From an uncultured Sphaerochaeta sp. (GTDB taxonomy: Bacteria; Spirochaetota; Spirochaetia; Sphaerochaetales; Sphaerochaetaceae): DNA of 64,000 nucleotides. The stretch is from the NCBI RefSeq assembly GCF_963667405.1, contig NZ_OY763408.1, forward strand, positions 767,757 through 831,756, written 5' to 3'. A model generated the notes under the pieces. That model was not told the origin of the DNA and made no database searches. It was given only the letters and a program-made list of their open reading frames with translations. The position numbers were made by a program, and so were the translations under genes. This document shows positions 47,734 through 56,689 of the stretch, in pieces. Every line of letters starts with the position of its first letter. Position 1 is the stretch's first letter.

Positions 47734-49417
47734 AGGTGCCTCCCTTGGCGAATTCGCTGACGATAAAGACAATGGTACATACGCCGATCAGGATGGTACC
47801 CAAAGCACAAGCGCCTTGGAAGTTGTACGAACCGATCAGGCGATACATAACGATGGGAAGGGTGGTGATGGAGCTGTTTGCAAGCGTCAGGGTTGCATTG
47901 AACTCTCCCATGCTCAGGGCAAAAGCAAAGATGGCTCCGGTGAAGATGGCCCCTTTGAGCAAAGGCAATTCGATCTGCAGAAAGGTCCTGATCCGGCCTG
48001 CTCCCAGGGTGAGGGAGCTGTGCATATAGGAGAGGGGAATCTTGCGATACTCAGGAAGGATGGTTCTCAGGACAAAAGGAATAGCGATCACCAGATGGGC
48101 CAAGACCACCAGGACATACCCCAATGGCAGTCCTCCCCGAAGTCGGGAAGAGATGAGATAGTATCCCAAACCGATGATTACCGAGCTGACGGTCATCGGA
48201 AGCATTCCCAGCAGTTCCAGAAAGCTCTGTTTTGATTCACGCCTTCTGATGGCGATGCACATGCTCAACGCAACGGGGATGGTGCACAGGGCGACCAGCA
48301 AGGCAATGAGGGTGCTGTTGGTCAAGGCTCCCAAGGCTGAACCCATGTGGCCGGTCGCTCGCTCCAGACTGAGCAGTTGCCGGTACCACTTCAAGCTGAA
48401 TGATTCTGCAGCAGAACGTGATGAGCTCGCCATGAAGGAACGGATGACCACCGAGACGATCGGTCCCAGGATGAAGAGGAATGAGGAGAGTGTGTAGAGA
48501 AGGGCAAGCAGTTTTCCCAGGAGCGTAGCTGGCCGCTTCTCAATGATGCGTTTGGAGTTCTGGTATGTCTCGCTTCTGGCAAGTCTTCTCTGGCTCGCGT
48601 TGTACCAGATCAGCAACAAGGTTGTGGTGAGGATGGAGAAGAGCGAAAGGGCAGCTGCAGCTCCACTGTTGCCAAGCATTCTTGCTTGCCGATAAATCTC
48701 CACCTCCATGGTGGTGTATTGGGGTCCGCCACCCAGCACCAGGATGATGGCGAAACTATTGAAGCAGAAAAGAAAGACCAGTGATGCTGCACTGATAATG
48801 GCAGGAAGGAGCCGTGGGAGCGTGACCTTGAGGAAGGTTTGCACCTTGTTTGCACCCAAGGTCTGGCTGGCAGCTTCACAGTTTGCGTCAAGGTGTTCCC
48901 AATAGGAAGAGACCAGACTCATGATGATCGGGAAGTTGTAGAACGTATGGGCAAGGATGATGGCCTTGAACGAGTACAATATTTTCAGAGGCGGCTCTGA
49001 AAGATTGAACAGCGACATGAGCAGGCCGTTCAGAAATCCATTGTTTCCAAAGAAGATTACGAAACCCAACACAACCAGGATGGATGGGATGACGAACGGA
49101 ATTGCACTGAGTGCAAGGATGAGCCGTTTTCCCCTGAACGAGTAGGTGGCGATGAGATAGGCTCCCGGTAGTGCCACCAAGAGCGAGAAGAGCGTGGATA
49201 GGCTAGCCTGCAAGAGGGTGAAAAGCATGATTTTCACCGTGTAAGAGTCAGTGAAGACCTCCAGCACACGGAGGAAGGTAAGTCCCTCCTCCGTGATGAA
49301 GGCCGAAGAGAGCGTGAAGAAAAGCGGTACAAAGAACAACAGCAGCAAAACCACTACGGACGGTAGGGGCACTATGCGATAGAAACGCTTGTACTGCAAG
49401 TTGTTGGCTTTTCTCAT
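47723..49417 (-). CDS. thiP: Thiamine ABC transporter permease, fused two-domain type
   Basis: Inner-membrane permease of 564 residues with two tandem permease halves (about 1-280 and 290-564) and roughly 12 hydrophobic helices. Each half has its EAA-type cytoplasmic loop: CEAASQTLGANKVQTFLKVTLP in the first, SLTLGAGRIRTFLQIELP in the second. This duplicated layout is typical of ThiP and of FbpB-like iron permeases. The start overlaps the thiB stop as ATGA. The riboswitch upstream of thiB decides between thiamine and iron. Confidence 0.88.
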   Translation of the reverse strand: MRKANNLQYKRFYRIVPLPSVVVLLLLFFVPLFFTLSSAFITEEGLTFLRVLEVFTDSYTVKIMLFTLLQASLSTLFSLLVALPGAYLIATYSFRGKRLILALSAIPFVIPSILVVLGFVIFFGNNGFLNGLLMSLFNLSEPPLKILYSFKAIILAHTFYNFPIIMSLVSSYWEHLDANCEAASQTLGANKVQTFLKVTLPRLLPAIISAASLVFLFCFNSFAIILVLGGGPQYTTMEVEIYRQARMLGNSGAAAALSLFSILTTTLLLIWYNASQRRLARSETYQNSKRIIEKRPATLLGKLLALLYTLSSFLFILGPIVSVVIRSFMASSSRSAAESFSLKWYRQLLSLERATGHMGSALGALTNSTLIALLVALCTIPVALSMCIAIRRRESKQSFLELLGMLPMTVSSVIIGLGYYLISSRLRGGLPLGYVLVVLAHLVIAIPFVLRTILPEYRKIPLSYMHSSLTLGAGRIRTFLQIELPLLKGAIFTGAIFAFALSMGEFNATLTLANSSITTLPIVMYRLIGSYNFQGACALGTILIGVCTIVFIVSEFAKGGTYGR

Positions 49418-50442
49418 CTACTCATTACCTGTGTCCATTCAGTAAGCCATCTATCGAGGTTTTTTGCAAGTATTTCTGAGCTCATGGACAAGCTCTTTTC
49501 CGGTTTCGGGGCCCAATCGAAGGCTTCGGGAAGCTCAACCGTCTTATTGACCGGATACATGGAGTTTGCCAAGGCGATGCCCAGCTGTGCATCGGAGAGC
49601 AAAAAGTCGATGAACTGCTTGGCCTCCGCCTTTTTCTTGCTCGATGCCAGCAGGCCGACTCCTTCAAAGGTGGTGCTATGCCCTTCACTGAAGAGAAGGG
49701 TCTGGTAGCGGGTGGTATCCTCGTAGGTGACATGGTAGACAGGGCTGGTAGTGTAGCTGAGTACCAAAGGCGCTTCCCCTTCGGTGAAGAGCCCGTAGGC
49801 ACTGGACCAGCCATCGGTAATGGTAAGGGCATTCTCCTTCATTGCTTCCCACCAAGCAAGGTAGTTTTCCTCGCCGAAAGCCTCAATGGTCCAGAGCAGC
49901 AAGCCAAGTCCGACTGAGGATGTCCGGGGGTCGATCAGGATGACCTTGCCCTTGTACTTGCTCTCGGTAAGGGAGGCAAGGCTTGCCGGCCGCTCATCTT
50001 CAGCGAGGCGCTCGGTATCGACCACAAAGGCAAAGTTGCCGTAATCGAACGGAAGCAGGCGATGCCGCTCGTCAAACTGGAGGGAAGCGGGTATGGAATC
50101 CAAAACAGGACTCTTGTACGGCTCAAGCAACTTGGCGTCGTAGATCTTCTGGGCCATGTCGTCGGTGATGCCGACCACAACGTCCGCCCAGGGATTCGCC
50201 TTTTCGCTGATCACCTTGGTCATCATTTCCACCGCATCACCGGCACTGACCAGATTCACCTTGATTCCGCTCTGTTTCTCAAATTCCTCGACCAGCGCAG
50301 GGCCTGGGCCCCAGTCTCCACAGAACGCATCATAGGCGTAGACAACGAGTTCTGCGCTCTGTTCTTGCGCACCTTGGGCGAACAAGGGAACAATGAGGGT
50401 GAGAATGGCGACCATTACACACACGAACTGATGCTTTTTCAT
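49414..50442 (-). CDS. thiB: Thiamine ABC transporter substrate-binding protein
   Basis: Periplasmic thiamine-binding protein of 342 residues. The signal peptide is MKKHQFVCVMVAILTLIVPLFAQG. Features shared with TbpA/ThiB are the start of the mature part (ELVVYAYDAFCGDWGPGPAL), ADVVVGITDDMAQ, LLPFDYGNFAFVVDTE, and the late aromatic segment ITDGWSSAYGLFTEGEAPLVLSY. The ATG at 50442 has GGAGG upstream; an in-frame start four codons earlier overlaps that site. It is the first gene of thiBPQ and follows a TPP riboswitch leader of about 130 bases. Confidence 0.93.
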   Translation of the reverse strand: MKKHQFVCVMVAILTLIVPLFAQGAQEQSAELVVYAYDAFCGDWGPGPALVEEFEKQSGIKVNLVSAGDAVEMMTKVISEKANPWADVVVGITDDMAQKIYDAKLLEPYKSPVLDSIPASLQFDERHRLLPFDYGNFAFVVDTERLAEDERPASLASLTESKYKGKVILIDPRTSSVGLGLLLWTIEAFGEENYLAWWEAMKENALTITDGWSSAYGLFTEGEAPLVLSYTTSPVYHVTYEDTTRYQTLLFSEGHSTTFEGVGLLASSKKKAEAKQFIDFLLSDAQLGIALANSMYPVNKTVELPEAFDWAPKPEKSLSMSSEILAKNLDRWLTEWTQVMSR

Positions 50443-50497
50443 AAGCACCTCCATAAATGTTAGTCTGCCATGGGGATAATTTTTTTTGAGAAGTGAC

Positions 50498-50572
50498 TGT
50501 CTCCCTCCGCTGGTATTATCCAGATCAGGTTAACGGGTGTAATCTCAGGCCATCAGGCCACCCCAGGACACG
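50498..50572 (-). ncRNA. TPP riboswitch (THI element)
   Basis: On the minus strand the conserved core is clear: GGGGTGG, then CCTGAGATTACACCC, AACCTGATCTGGATAATACC and AGCGGAGGGAGA. The segments fall in the order of the known TPP aptamer. No terminator follows it before the thiB ribosome site; an A-rich stretch comes next, so control at translation initiation is more likely than attenuation. Confidence 0.95.
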
Positions 50573-50575
50573 TTC

Positions 50576-50604
50576 AGACTACCCAGAAGCGCAGTATGTG
50601 TCAA
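50576..50604 (-). promoter_or_regulatory. Promoter of the TPP riboswitch-thiBPQ operon
   Basis: TTGACA (50599-50604 on the minus strand), exactly 17 bases, and TAGTCT (50576-50581), ending just before the aptamer. Confidence 0.7.
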
Positions 50605-50614
50605 CCCAGGTTGA
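50601..50614. promoter_or_regulatory. Palindrome between divergent thi and nnr promoters
   Basis: TCAACC-CA-GGTTGA is a perfect 6-2-6 inverted repeat. It lies between the two divergent -35 boxes, which are only 11 bases apart, and overlaps the thi -35. Confidence 0.5.
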
Positions 50615-50615
50615 G

Positions 50616-50650
50616 TTGACCCACGCTCCTGCCTCATGTACAGTATCGGT
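50616..50650 (+). promoter_or_regulatory. nnr promoter, leaderless type
   Basis: TTGACC (50616-50621), exactly 17 bases, TACAGT (50639-50644) and six bases to the ATG. This is the clearest example in the window. Confidence 0.7.
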
Positions 50651-52141
50651 ATGAAGAGCCTCGCCCTCGCCAAGACGGTTTCTGATCTCGATGCACAAGC
50701 CCAAAACACTGCGTGTTTGCCCGCCCTTGTCCTCATGGAGAGTGCAGGGCTTCAGATATTTGAGGCTTGGAAGCACGAACTGGAATCCCCTGATCGCCTT
50801 GTCTTCTTGTGTGGAAGCGGAAACAATGGAGGCGATGCACTGGTGGTAGCCCGCTATGCTTGGAACGCCGGGTATACCAACTCTCTCCTTGTGCTCCTTC
50901 CCAAGCAAGGGTCATCCTCCTATCAGCAGCAGCGTGCCATCGTCCAATCCTATGGGTTTGAGACGCTTGTCTGGGAACCTGACCAACATACGCGGGTACA
51001 GGATGAGCTGAATGCAGCCGCATGGATTGTGGATGGGCTCTTTGGGACCGGGCTCAGCGGTGAGCTGCGTGGAGATGCCAGACTTCTGGTGGAATTTGCC
51101 AATGCAAGCCAGGCAAAGAAATTGGCCATAGATATCCCTTCAGGTCTCGGTGATGAGGTTCCTGCCAGCTCTTTGCATTTCCATGCAGACCTTACGGTGA
51201 CCATGGGCTTGGAAAAACTGGCAATGTTCCATCCCGCAAGCCGGGCATCCTGTGGACGAATTGTCACGGTCAACCCTACGTTTCCTCCCTTTCTCATGGA
51301 AAAGGCTCCTTCTGCGGCCTTGCTGTGCGACCGGACCAAGGCTTGCATTGCACCCCTTGCTTCGCGCGAGTACAAGAACAGCAGGGGTCATGTGGCAGTC
51401 TTCAGTCTCAGTGAGCACTACACAGGAGCTGCCCGATTGGCGGCACGCGCCTGTTTCTTTGCCCGCTCAGGTCTGGTCACCCTCTATTGTGATCGCGAAG
51501 TCCTTCCGATTGCAGCAAGCGAGGCTCCCTCCCTTATGGTAAAGACCTATGAGGGACAGGATCTTCCGTCCTATGATGCAATTCTGGCCGGCCCCGGTTG
51601 GGGAAGCGGCAGGGAGGCCTTGTTGCAAACCTTGTTTGGGACAGGCACTCCTCTGGTGCTCGATGCTGATGGTATCCGCTGCTATGCACACTTGCTCAAG
51701 CAAGGCATGGAAATCAGCCATGGCCCGCTCATCCTCACTCCGCACTTGGGGGAATTGAAAGCCCTGTGTGAGGCAGTCTCCCTTCCCCCGGGAGTCCTGG
51801 ATACACCCCGTTCCTTCTTCTCCGCCTTGGAAGAGCTCTCCCATCGGCTCCATGCAACGCTGGTGGTGAAAAGTTCCTTGGTGCATGTTGCTTCGGAAAA
51901 AGAGAAGGTCATCGTCATCGAGGGCCTCAACCCCTCATTGGGCGTAGGAGGCAGCGGGGACGTCCTGGGCGGCATCATTGCCGCCTTGCTGGCGAAGCTC
52001 AAGGATCCTGTTCTGTGCGCAGTGGAAGGGGCCCTGATTCATCAGGATGCAGGCCGGAAAGCTCAGCTTGCCTGCGGATATTATGATAGTGAAACCCTGC
52101 TCAACTTTGTCGGTAAGGCTGTAGAGGAGGCTGAGGCATGA
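50651..52141 (+). CDS. nnr: Bifunctional NAD(P)H-hydrate repair enzyme
   Basis: Repairs damaged nicotinamide cofactors. The N-terminal half (about 1-210) is the YjeF epimerase with CGSGNNGGDALVVARY near residue 55 and VDGLFGTGLSGELRG near residue 125. The C-terminal half is the ADP/ATP-dependent NAD(P)H-hydrate dehydratase with LAGPGWGSGREAL, VLDADGIRCYAH, LTPHLGELKAL and GVGGSGDVLGGIIAALLAK. Total length is 496 residues. The ATG at 50651 is used because it fits the leaderless promoter; an in-frame start at 50636 would overlap the -10 box. The stop overlaps the next gene as ATGA. Confidence 0.94.
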   Translation: MKSLALAKTVSDLDAQAQNTACLPALVLMESAGLQIFEAWKHELESPDRLVFLCGSGNNGGDALVVARYAWNAGYTNSLLVLLPKQGSSSYQQQRAIVQSYGFETLVWEPDQHTRVQDELNAAAWIVDGLFGTGLSGELRGDARLLVEFANASQAKKLAIDIPSGLGDEVPASSLHFHADLTVTMGLEKLAMFHPASRASCGRIVTVNPTFPPFLMEKAPSAALLCDRTKACIAPLASREYKNSRGHVAVFSLSEHYTGAARLAARACFFARSGLVTLYCDREVLPIAASEAPSLMVKTYEGQDLPSYDAILAGPGWGSGREALLQTLFGTGTPLVLDADGIRCYAHLLKQGMEISHGPLILTPHLGELKALCEAVSLPPGVLDTPRSFFSALEELSHRLHATLVVKSSLVHVASEKEKVIVIEGLNPSLGVGGSGDVLGGIIAALLAKLKDPVLCAVEGALIHQDAGRKAQLACGYYDSETLLNFVGKAVEEAEA

Positions 52142-52560
52142 TGCAACTCTATTTTCTCTCCATTGCCTATTTGCTGATGGGGGTGGCCTTCCTGCTCTCT
52201 GATACCTATGGGCTCTCCTTTCCTTTGTTGCTCTCCCTTCGGTATGCCTTCCGTACCAAAAGGATATTCAGGCGAATCCTCATCACACTGGGCTTGCTGC
52301 TCAGCCCTGCGCTTGCCTTCGTGCCCATGGAGCCCGGTCCTACCTTCCTTGGGGATTTCATCCCGATGATAAACATACTCTCCCTTACGATATGGTATGC
52401 ATTCCAAGCACTCAGAGGGGTAGGGGTGATGCAGGAAGAGGAACAGACCATGCTGGGAGCCACCGGGCTCTATGTCGAACGAAACAAGCGCAATGTGGGA
52501 TATCTTACCCTTGGCATTGCCATCATACATTTTGTTGCACCCCAATTGGTATTGGTGTAA
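52138..52560 (+). CDS. Small integral membrane protein of unknown function
   Basis: I do not recognise this 140-residue protein. It has about four hydrophobic helices: 2-22 (QLYFLSIAYLLMGVAFLLS), 48-65 (ILITLGLLLSPALAFV), 72-92 (FIPMINILSLTIWYAFQAL) and 122-140 (LTLGIAIIHFVAPQLVLV). No catalytic motif is visible. The start overlaps the nnr stop by four bases and the mutT-like gene follows 13 bases later, so it is part of an nnr-membrane protein-Nudix transcript. It has a cytoplasmic loop rich in Arg/Lys (RYAFRTKRIFRR). Confidence 0.7.
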   Translation: MMQLYFLSIAYLLMGVAFLLSDTYGLSFPLLLSLRYAFRTKRIFRRILITLGLLLSPALAFVPMEPGPTFLGDFIPMINILSLTIWYAFQALRGVGVMQEEEQTMLGATGLYVERNKRNVGYLTLGIAIIHFVAPQLVLV

Positions 52561-52573
52561 GAGAGGTAGAATC

Positions 52574-52966
52574 ATGCAAGAACGCATCACCACAGCTGGT
52601 GTCCTGGTACAGAATGATCGCTTTTTCATTGCGAAACGAGAGGACAAAGGTTCGATAGGCGGGCTCTGGGAGTTCCCGGGGGGGAAGAACCGCTACACAG
52701 AGAGTGAGCAAGAGACCCTGAAGCGTGAGTTTGCTGAAGAGCTGGGGCTCGCAATTGAAGTGGGGGAACTTCTGCACAGTCATGATTTCACCAACAAGGA
52801 GACACTCTACCACCTCAAGGCCTATCGGGTGTTTGCTCCGGAGTTTGCACAGCTTTCCTTGTCGGTTCACACTGAGTACCGGTGGGTCAGCCTTCAGGAG
52901 TTGTCAGCATACGCTTTTGCACCGAGTGACCAGGAGATCGTAAAAACCCTTCTGCGCAAGGAGTAG
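52574..52966 (+). CDS. Nudix hydrolase, MutT (8-oxo-dGTPase) type
   Basis: Cleanses oxidised nucleotides such as 8-oxo-dGTP. The 130-residue protein has a complete Nudix box (G in FPGGKNRYTESEQ, then TLKREFAEELGL, fitting GX5EX7REUXEEXGU) near residues 39-61, and a MutT-like start TTAGVLVQNDRFFIAKRE. A WEFPGGK motif before the box is typical of MutT. The ATG at 52574 follows AGAGG; the upstream in-frame extension lies inside the preceding gene. With nnr in the same transcript, it suggests an operon for damaged-metabolite repair. Confidence 0.9.
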   Translation: MQERITTAGVLVQNDRFFIAKREDKGSIGGLWEFPGGKNRYTESEQETLKREFAEELGLAIEVGELLHSHDFTNKETLYHLKAYRVFAPEFAQLSLSVHTEYRWVSLQELSAYAFAPSDQEIVKTLLRKE

Positions 52967-53037
52967 CAGAAAGCGATTTCCTCTGTGCTCCAAGCCAGGC
53001 CTCTGGTATGATACAGGTACAGCAAGAGGAGGTGTCT

Positions 53038-54045
53038 ATGCCGTTTCTTGGTTCTTACTTGGCTACGGCCATTGTCATTGCCGGTACTGTTCTATTGGTG
53101 GTACTGATCCGTCTGGTGTTCAGGAAAACCTTGGAGAGCACCAAGCGTTGGCCGTACCAGCGCCAGTTGCTGATTTTCCTTGTCTTCCTGGTTGGGCTTT
53201 TTCTCTCCATTGCACTCCTTCCTCTCGACCATGAGATCAAGATGCAGATTCTCTCCGTTCTCGGCCTCTTGCTCAGTGCCGTCATAGCACTTTCGTCCAC
53301 CACATTGGTGAGCAATGCGATGGCAGGCATCATGCTGAGAATGACACATGAGTTCCGCGGTGGCGATTTCATAGAAGTGGATGACCTGGTAGGCAGGGTT
53401 ACCGACCTTGGGATCTTTCATACGGAGATACAACTGGTGAATCGGGACGTGGTCAGTCTTCCCAATCTGTTTTTGGCACAGAAAGCGGTGAAGGTGACTC
53501 GCCGTGACGGTACCTTCCTCAATATCAGTCTCTCCATCGGTTATACGGTCAGCCATCAGAATGTTGAGCAGGCTTTGCTCAAGGCGGCTTCCCAATGCAA
53601 GCTAACCGACCCCTTCGTATTCATAGAAGCGTTTTTGGATCATGCAATTCGTTATCGCCTCTATGGGATGCTCGACCAGAGTGCCGAGCGTCTGAGCAAG
53701 ACCAGCGAGCTGTACAAGACCGTTCTTGACGTCTTTGTGGATGAGGGCATTGAGATTGCTTCCCCGTCGCTGTCCGACCGGAGGGAACTCGATGCTTCAA
53801 CGCGACATCTGCCGTCGGATGGTTTCCGCCAGAAGAAGCAGACAGCAAAGAAGGTAGTGGAGGATCTGGTTTTTGACAAAGCTGAGGAAGCGCAGTCCAT
53901 CGAGGACCTGAAGCAAGCCCAGGCAAAACTCTCAGAGGCTCTGGAAAAGGCTCCGAAGAAAGGGAAGGGAACGATCGAACGGAAAATGCAGGCTATCAGC
54001 GAAGAACTTGAAAATCGTGAGGAAAAACGAAAGACAGATTCCTGA
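53038..54045 (+). CDS. MscS-family mechanosensitive channel
   Basis: Inner-membrane channel that releases solutes on hypo-osmotic shock. The 335-residue protein has three hydrophobic N-terminal helices (about 5-27, 38-58, 65-90), the pore helix region LSSTTLVSNAMAGIMLRMTHEF, then the conserved beta domain FRGGDFIEVDDLVGRVTDLGIFHTEI (in part) and LPNLFLAQKAV. The C-terminal 80 residues are charged and helical (EEAQSIEDLKQAQAKLSEAL), longer than in the minimal E. coli channel. AGAGGAGG precedes the ATG at 53038. Confidence 0.92.
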   Translation: MPFLGSYLATAIVIAGTVLLVVLIRLVFRKTLESTKRWPYQRQLLIFLVFLVGLFLSIALLPLDHEIKMQILSVLGLLLSAVIALSSTTLVSNAMAGIMLRMTHEFRGGDFIEVDDLVGRVTDLGIFHTEIQLVNRDVVSLPNLFLAQKAVKVTRRDGTFLNISLSIGYTVSHQNVEQALLKAASQCKLTDPFVFIEAFLDHAIRYRLYGMLDQSAERLSKTSELYKTVLDVFVDEGIEIASPSLSDRRELDASTRHLPSDGFRQKKQTAKKVVEDLVFDKAEEAQSIEDLKQAQAKLSEALEKAPKKGKGTIERKMQAISEELENREEKRKTDS

Positions 54046-54135
54046 GTTGCGTGTACGTTACCGTTAAAGAGATGCTTGCATCCGTCTTTTCTCTCCCACA
54101 GTTGGCCGGACGTGTGTCCCATTCTGGGATTTTTC

Positions 54136-54165
54136 TTGTTAATTCTTATGCAGTGAATGTATAAT
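54136..54165 (+). promoter_or_regulatory. Promoter of the sugar-sensing operon
   Basis: TTGTTA (54136-54141), 18 bases and consensus TATAAT (54160-54165), 30 bases before the ATG at 54196. Confidence 0.7.
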
Positions 54166-54195
54166 CGGTTACATGCACACAAAAAGGTCCTGTCG

Positions 54196-55215
54196 ATGAT
54201 TCAGAGAAAAAGGCTAATCAGCAAGCTATTCCATAGCGTCATGTTCATCATACTCATCTGTTGTCTTGTCGGATGCAGTGCACAGAAAAAGGAGCTCTCA
54301 CAATTTGAGGAAGACCATGGCATTATTGTAGGTTTTTCGCAGATTGGTGCTGAAAGTGCCTGGAGAACTTGCAATACCCGCTCAGTTCAGGATGCCGCAG
54401 CTGAAAAAGGGGTGCAGTTGGTCTATGACAATGCCGAGCAGAAACAGGAGAATCAGATCAAAGCAATACGCTCATTCATTGCGTATCAGGTTGATGTGAT
54501 AGTCTTTATCCCGATTGTTACGGATGGTTGGGATAATGTGTTGCAAGAAGCCCGGGATGCCGGGATTCCTGTCTTGGTCACTGACCGGAAGATAGATGTT
54601 GCAGACCAATCATTGTATGCAGGATTCATTGGCACCGACAGTTTGAAGGAAGGTCGGAATGCCGGACTGTTTGTATTGGATAAATTTGAAAACGAGCGAA
54701 AGCTTTTCGACCAAACCAAAGAGCATATCAATATCGTGGAATTGTTTGGAACAGAGGGGTCTTCTGTAGCCACCGGAAGAGCTGAAGGCTTCAGGGAAGT
54801 GCTCAAGGATCATCCGGAGTTCAGGATAGTGTACAGCAAATCAGGTGATTTTCTCCGTTCAAAGGGATATGAACTTGCTGTCGAGTTTCTTGATGAGTAT
54901 GAGGATATCGATGTCATTTTTTCCCATAATGACGGAATGACGCTTGGGGCTATCGAGGCGATGGAAGAGAAAGGACTGCGTCCTGGTACTGACATCGTCA
55001 TTGTCACCATTGATGCACAGCAGGCAGCCATTGATGCACTGCGCGAAGGCAAAGTCAATTGTGTCATCGAGTGCAATCCCAAAACGGGTCCAGAAATCAT
55101 CAAGCTGGCGGAGAAACTGGCAGCCGGCGAAAGTATCCCGCGAGTGCAATATGTTCATGAAGAAGTGTTCTATGAAACCGATGACCTTGCGCTCATCGGT
55201 CCCCGTGGGTATTAG
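54196..55215 (+). CDS. YtfQ-like sugar-binding lipoprotein, probable sensor subunit
   Basis: A 339-residue lipoprotein with lipobox CLVGC at about residue 28 and a periplasmic-binding fold. It resembles the E. coli galactofuranose-binding protein YtfQ along its length: GFSQIGAESAWRTCNTRS, QKQENQIKAIRSFIAYQVD, VTDRKIDVADQSLYAGFIGTD in part, and SGDFLRSKGYELAV. It has no transporter genes of its own. Its stop is one base before the histidine kinase start, so it most likely presents ligand to the kinase. The ATG at 54196 has AAAAAGG upstream. Confidence 0.87.
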   Translation: MIQRKRLISKLFHSVMFIILICCLVGCSAQKKELSQFEEDHGIIVGFSQIGAESAWRTCNTRSVQDAAAEKGVQLVYDNAEQKQENQIKAIRSFIAYQVDVIVFIPIVTDGWDNVLQEARDAGIPVLVTDRKIDVADQSLYAGFIGTDSLKEGRNAGLFVLDKFENERKLFDQTKEHINIVELFGTEGSSVATGRAEGFREVLKDHPEFRIVYSKSGDFLRSKGYELAVEFLDEYEDIDVIFSHNDGMTLGAIEAMEEKGLRPGTDIVIVTIDAQQAAIDALREGKVNCVIECNPKTGPEIIKLAEKLAAGESIPRVQYVHEEVFYETDDLALIGPRGY

Positions 55216-55216
55216 C

Positions 55217-56689
55217 ATGAAGAGCCAGACATCTATTGTTGACAAGATTTTTTCCGTGTTCAAAAGCCGAAGCATAAAAGAGAGAATTAAGATCTCCTAT
55301 GTGATCATCATCCTTCTGATGATAACACCTCCGGTTATTACCATTGGTTCGTTTGTTGTCCAAATGGTTCGCTATGACATGATCATAACCAATGTCAGCA
55401 AGACAAACCGTCTCAACCAGACGGTAAAGATGGATGTCTCCAACGAGATATGGGATATCGTTGCCGGAAACAAGAAATTCGAGGAGGGTCGCCAGTACGA
55501 CATCATTGATGGGATAAACGAGAGCCTTGAGGATATCATGCGAACGACGGAAGAGCGGGAGAACCGGCAGATGCTCGAGGTGGCGGGCCGTGCGGTCGAT
55601 ACGCTGAGGCGCAATGTGGACCGGTTGGGAATTCAGATGGCTCACCAGTCACTGGTGAGTGAAAATGAGGAAATGCTCGATGAGATTCGAGGGGTGTCCG
55701 CCCTTATCTCCGATATTCTCCAGGACTTCATCGTGCGTGTCATTGAATCAGCCACAATTACAAATGAGCATCACAAACGTATGACGCTCGTCCTCACGGT
55801 CATTCAGATCCTTACGGTGGTCTTTGTGACAATCTTCGCTGTTGTTACGCAGCGCTCAGTGACTTCCAGCATCAATACTCCCATCAAACGACTTGAGAAC
55901 CTCTCCAAAAGAATTGCCGAGGGGGATTTCACGGTCAGGGTAAAACTTCCGCAGGTAAGCGAACTTGACGGTCTCACCGACAACCTGAACATCATGGCAG
56001 TAAAAATCCAGGAATTGATTGCAGAGAATGTCCGGGAACAACAAAACCTTCAGAAGTCGGAGATGAAAGCCCTTCAGGCTCAGATTACGCCACATTTTCT
56101 CTATAACACCTTCGATACGATAGTCTGGCTTGCCGAGGAAAAGAAGAATGATCAGGTCATTGACATAACACGCGCCTTTTCTAGTTTTTTCAGGATATCG
56201 CTCAACAAAGGCAAAGACTACTTGACGGTCAGCGAAGAGTTTGAGCATGTCAAAAGCTATCTGACGATTCAAAAAATCAGATACAGGGACATCCTGGATT
56301 ATGAAATAGAGTACGTGTCTGAGATGGCCAATTGTCAGATTTTGAAACTGGTGCTCCAGCCTATTGTCGAGAACGCATTGTACCATGGAATCAAGAACAA
56401 AAGGGGTCGGGGTCTCTTGTCCGTAAAGGGCTGGCGTGAAAACAACCGCCTCTGTTTTTCCGTGGAAGATAATGGGATAGGTATGACGGAAGAAAAACTA
56501 GCGAATATCATGGAGCAGATCAGTGGCTCAGCTGATCCCGAGGATTTGAACAATGTCTATGGACTGTATAATGTTAACAAGAGGCTTGAGCTGTATTATG
56601 ATGCAAGTACGAAGTTGAACATAACGAGTCAGTATAATAACGGTACTACCGTGTATTTCAGCGTACCTGAGGTTGGATTCCATGTATAA
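55217..56689 (+). CDS. Sensor histidine kinase, YesM/LytS-type
   Basis: A 490-residue membrane kinase. The first helix is at about 26-49, an external domain spans 50-187, and the second helix is at 188-210, followed by HAMP (211-263) and a kinase domain of the His_kinase type: phospho-acceptor His in QAQITPHFLYNTFD near residue 292, ATP-binding Asn in LQPIVENALYHGI near 384, and EDNGIGMTEEKL. I used the ATG at 55217, directly after the binding-protein stop; longer frames lie inside that gene. It overlaps the response regulator by eight bases. Confidence 0.92.
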   Translation: MKSQTSIVDKIFSVFKSRSIKERIKISYVIIILLMITPPVITIGSFVVQMVRYDMIITNVSKTNRLNQTVKMDVSNEIWDIVAGNKKFEEGRQYDIIDGINESLEDIMRTTEERENRQMLEVAGRAVDTLRRNVDRLGIQMAHQSLVSENEEMLDEIRGVSALISDILQDFIVRVIESATITNEHHKRMTLVLTVIQILTVVFVTIFAVVTQRSVTSSINTPIKRLENLSKRIAEGDFTVRVKLPQVSELDGLTDNLNIMAVKIQELIAENVREQQNLQKSEMKALQAQITPHFLYNTFDTIVWLAEEKKNDQVIDITRAFSSFFRISLNKGKDYLTVSEEFEHVKSYLTIQKIRYRDILDYEIEYVSEMANCQILKLVLQPIVENALYHGIKNKRGRGLLSVKGWRENNRLCFSVEDNGIGMTEEKLANIMEQISGSADPEDLNNVYGLYNVNKRLELYYDASTKLNITSQYNNGTTVYFSVPEVGFHV

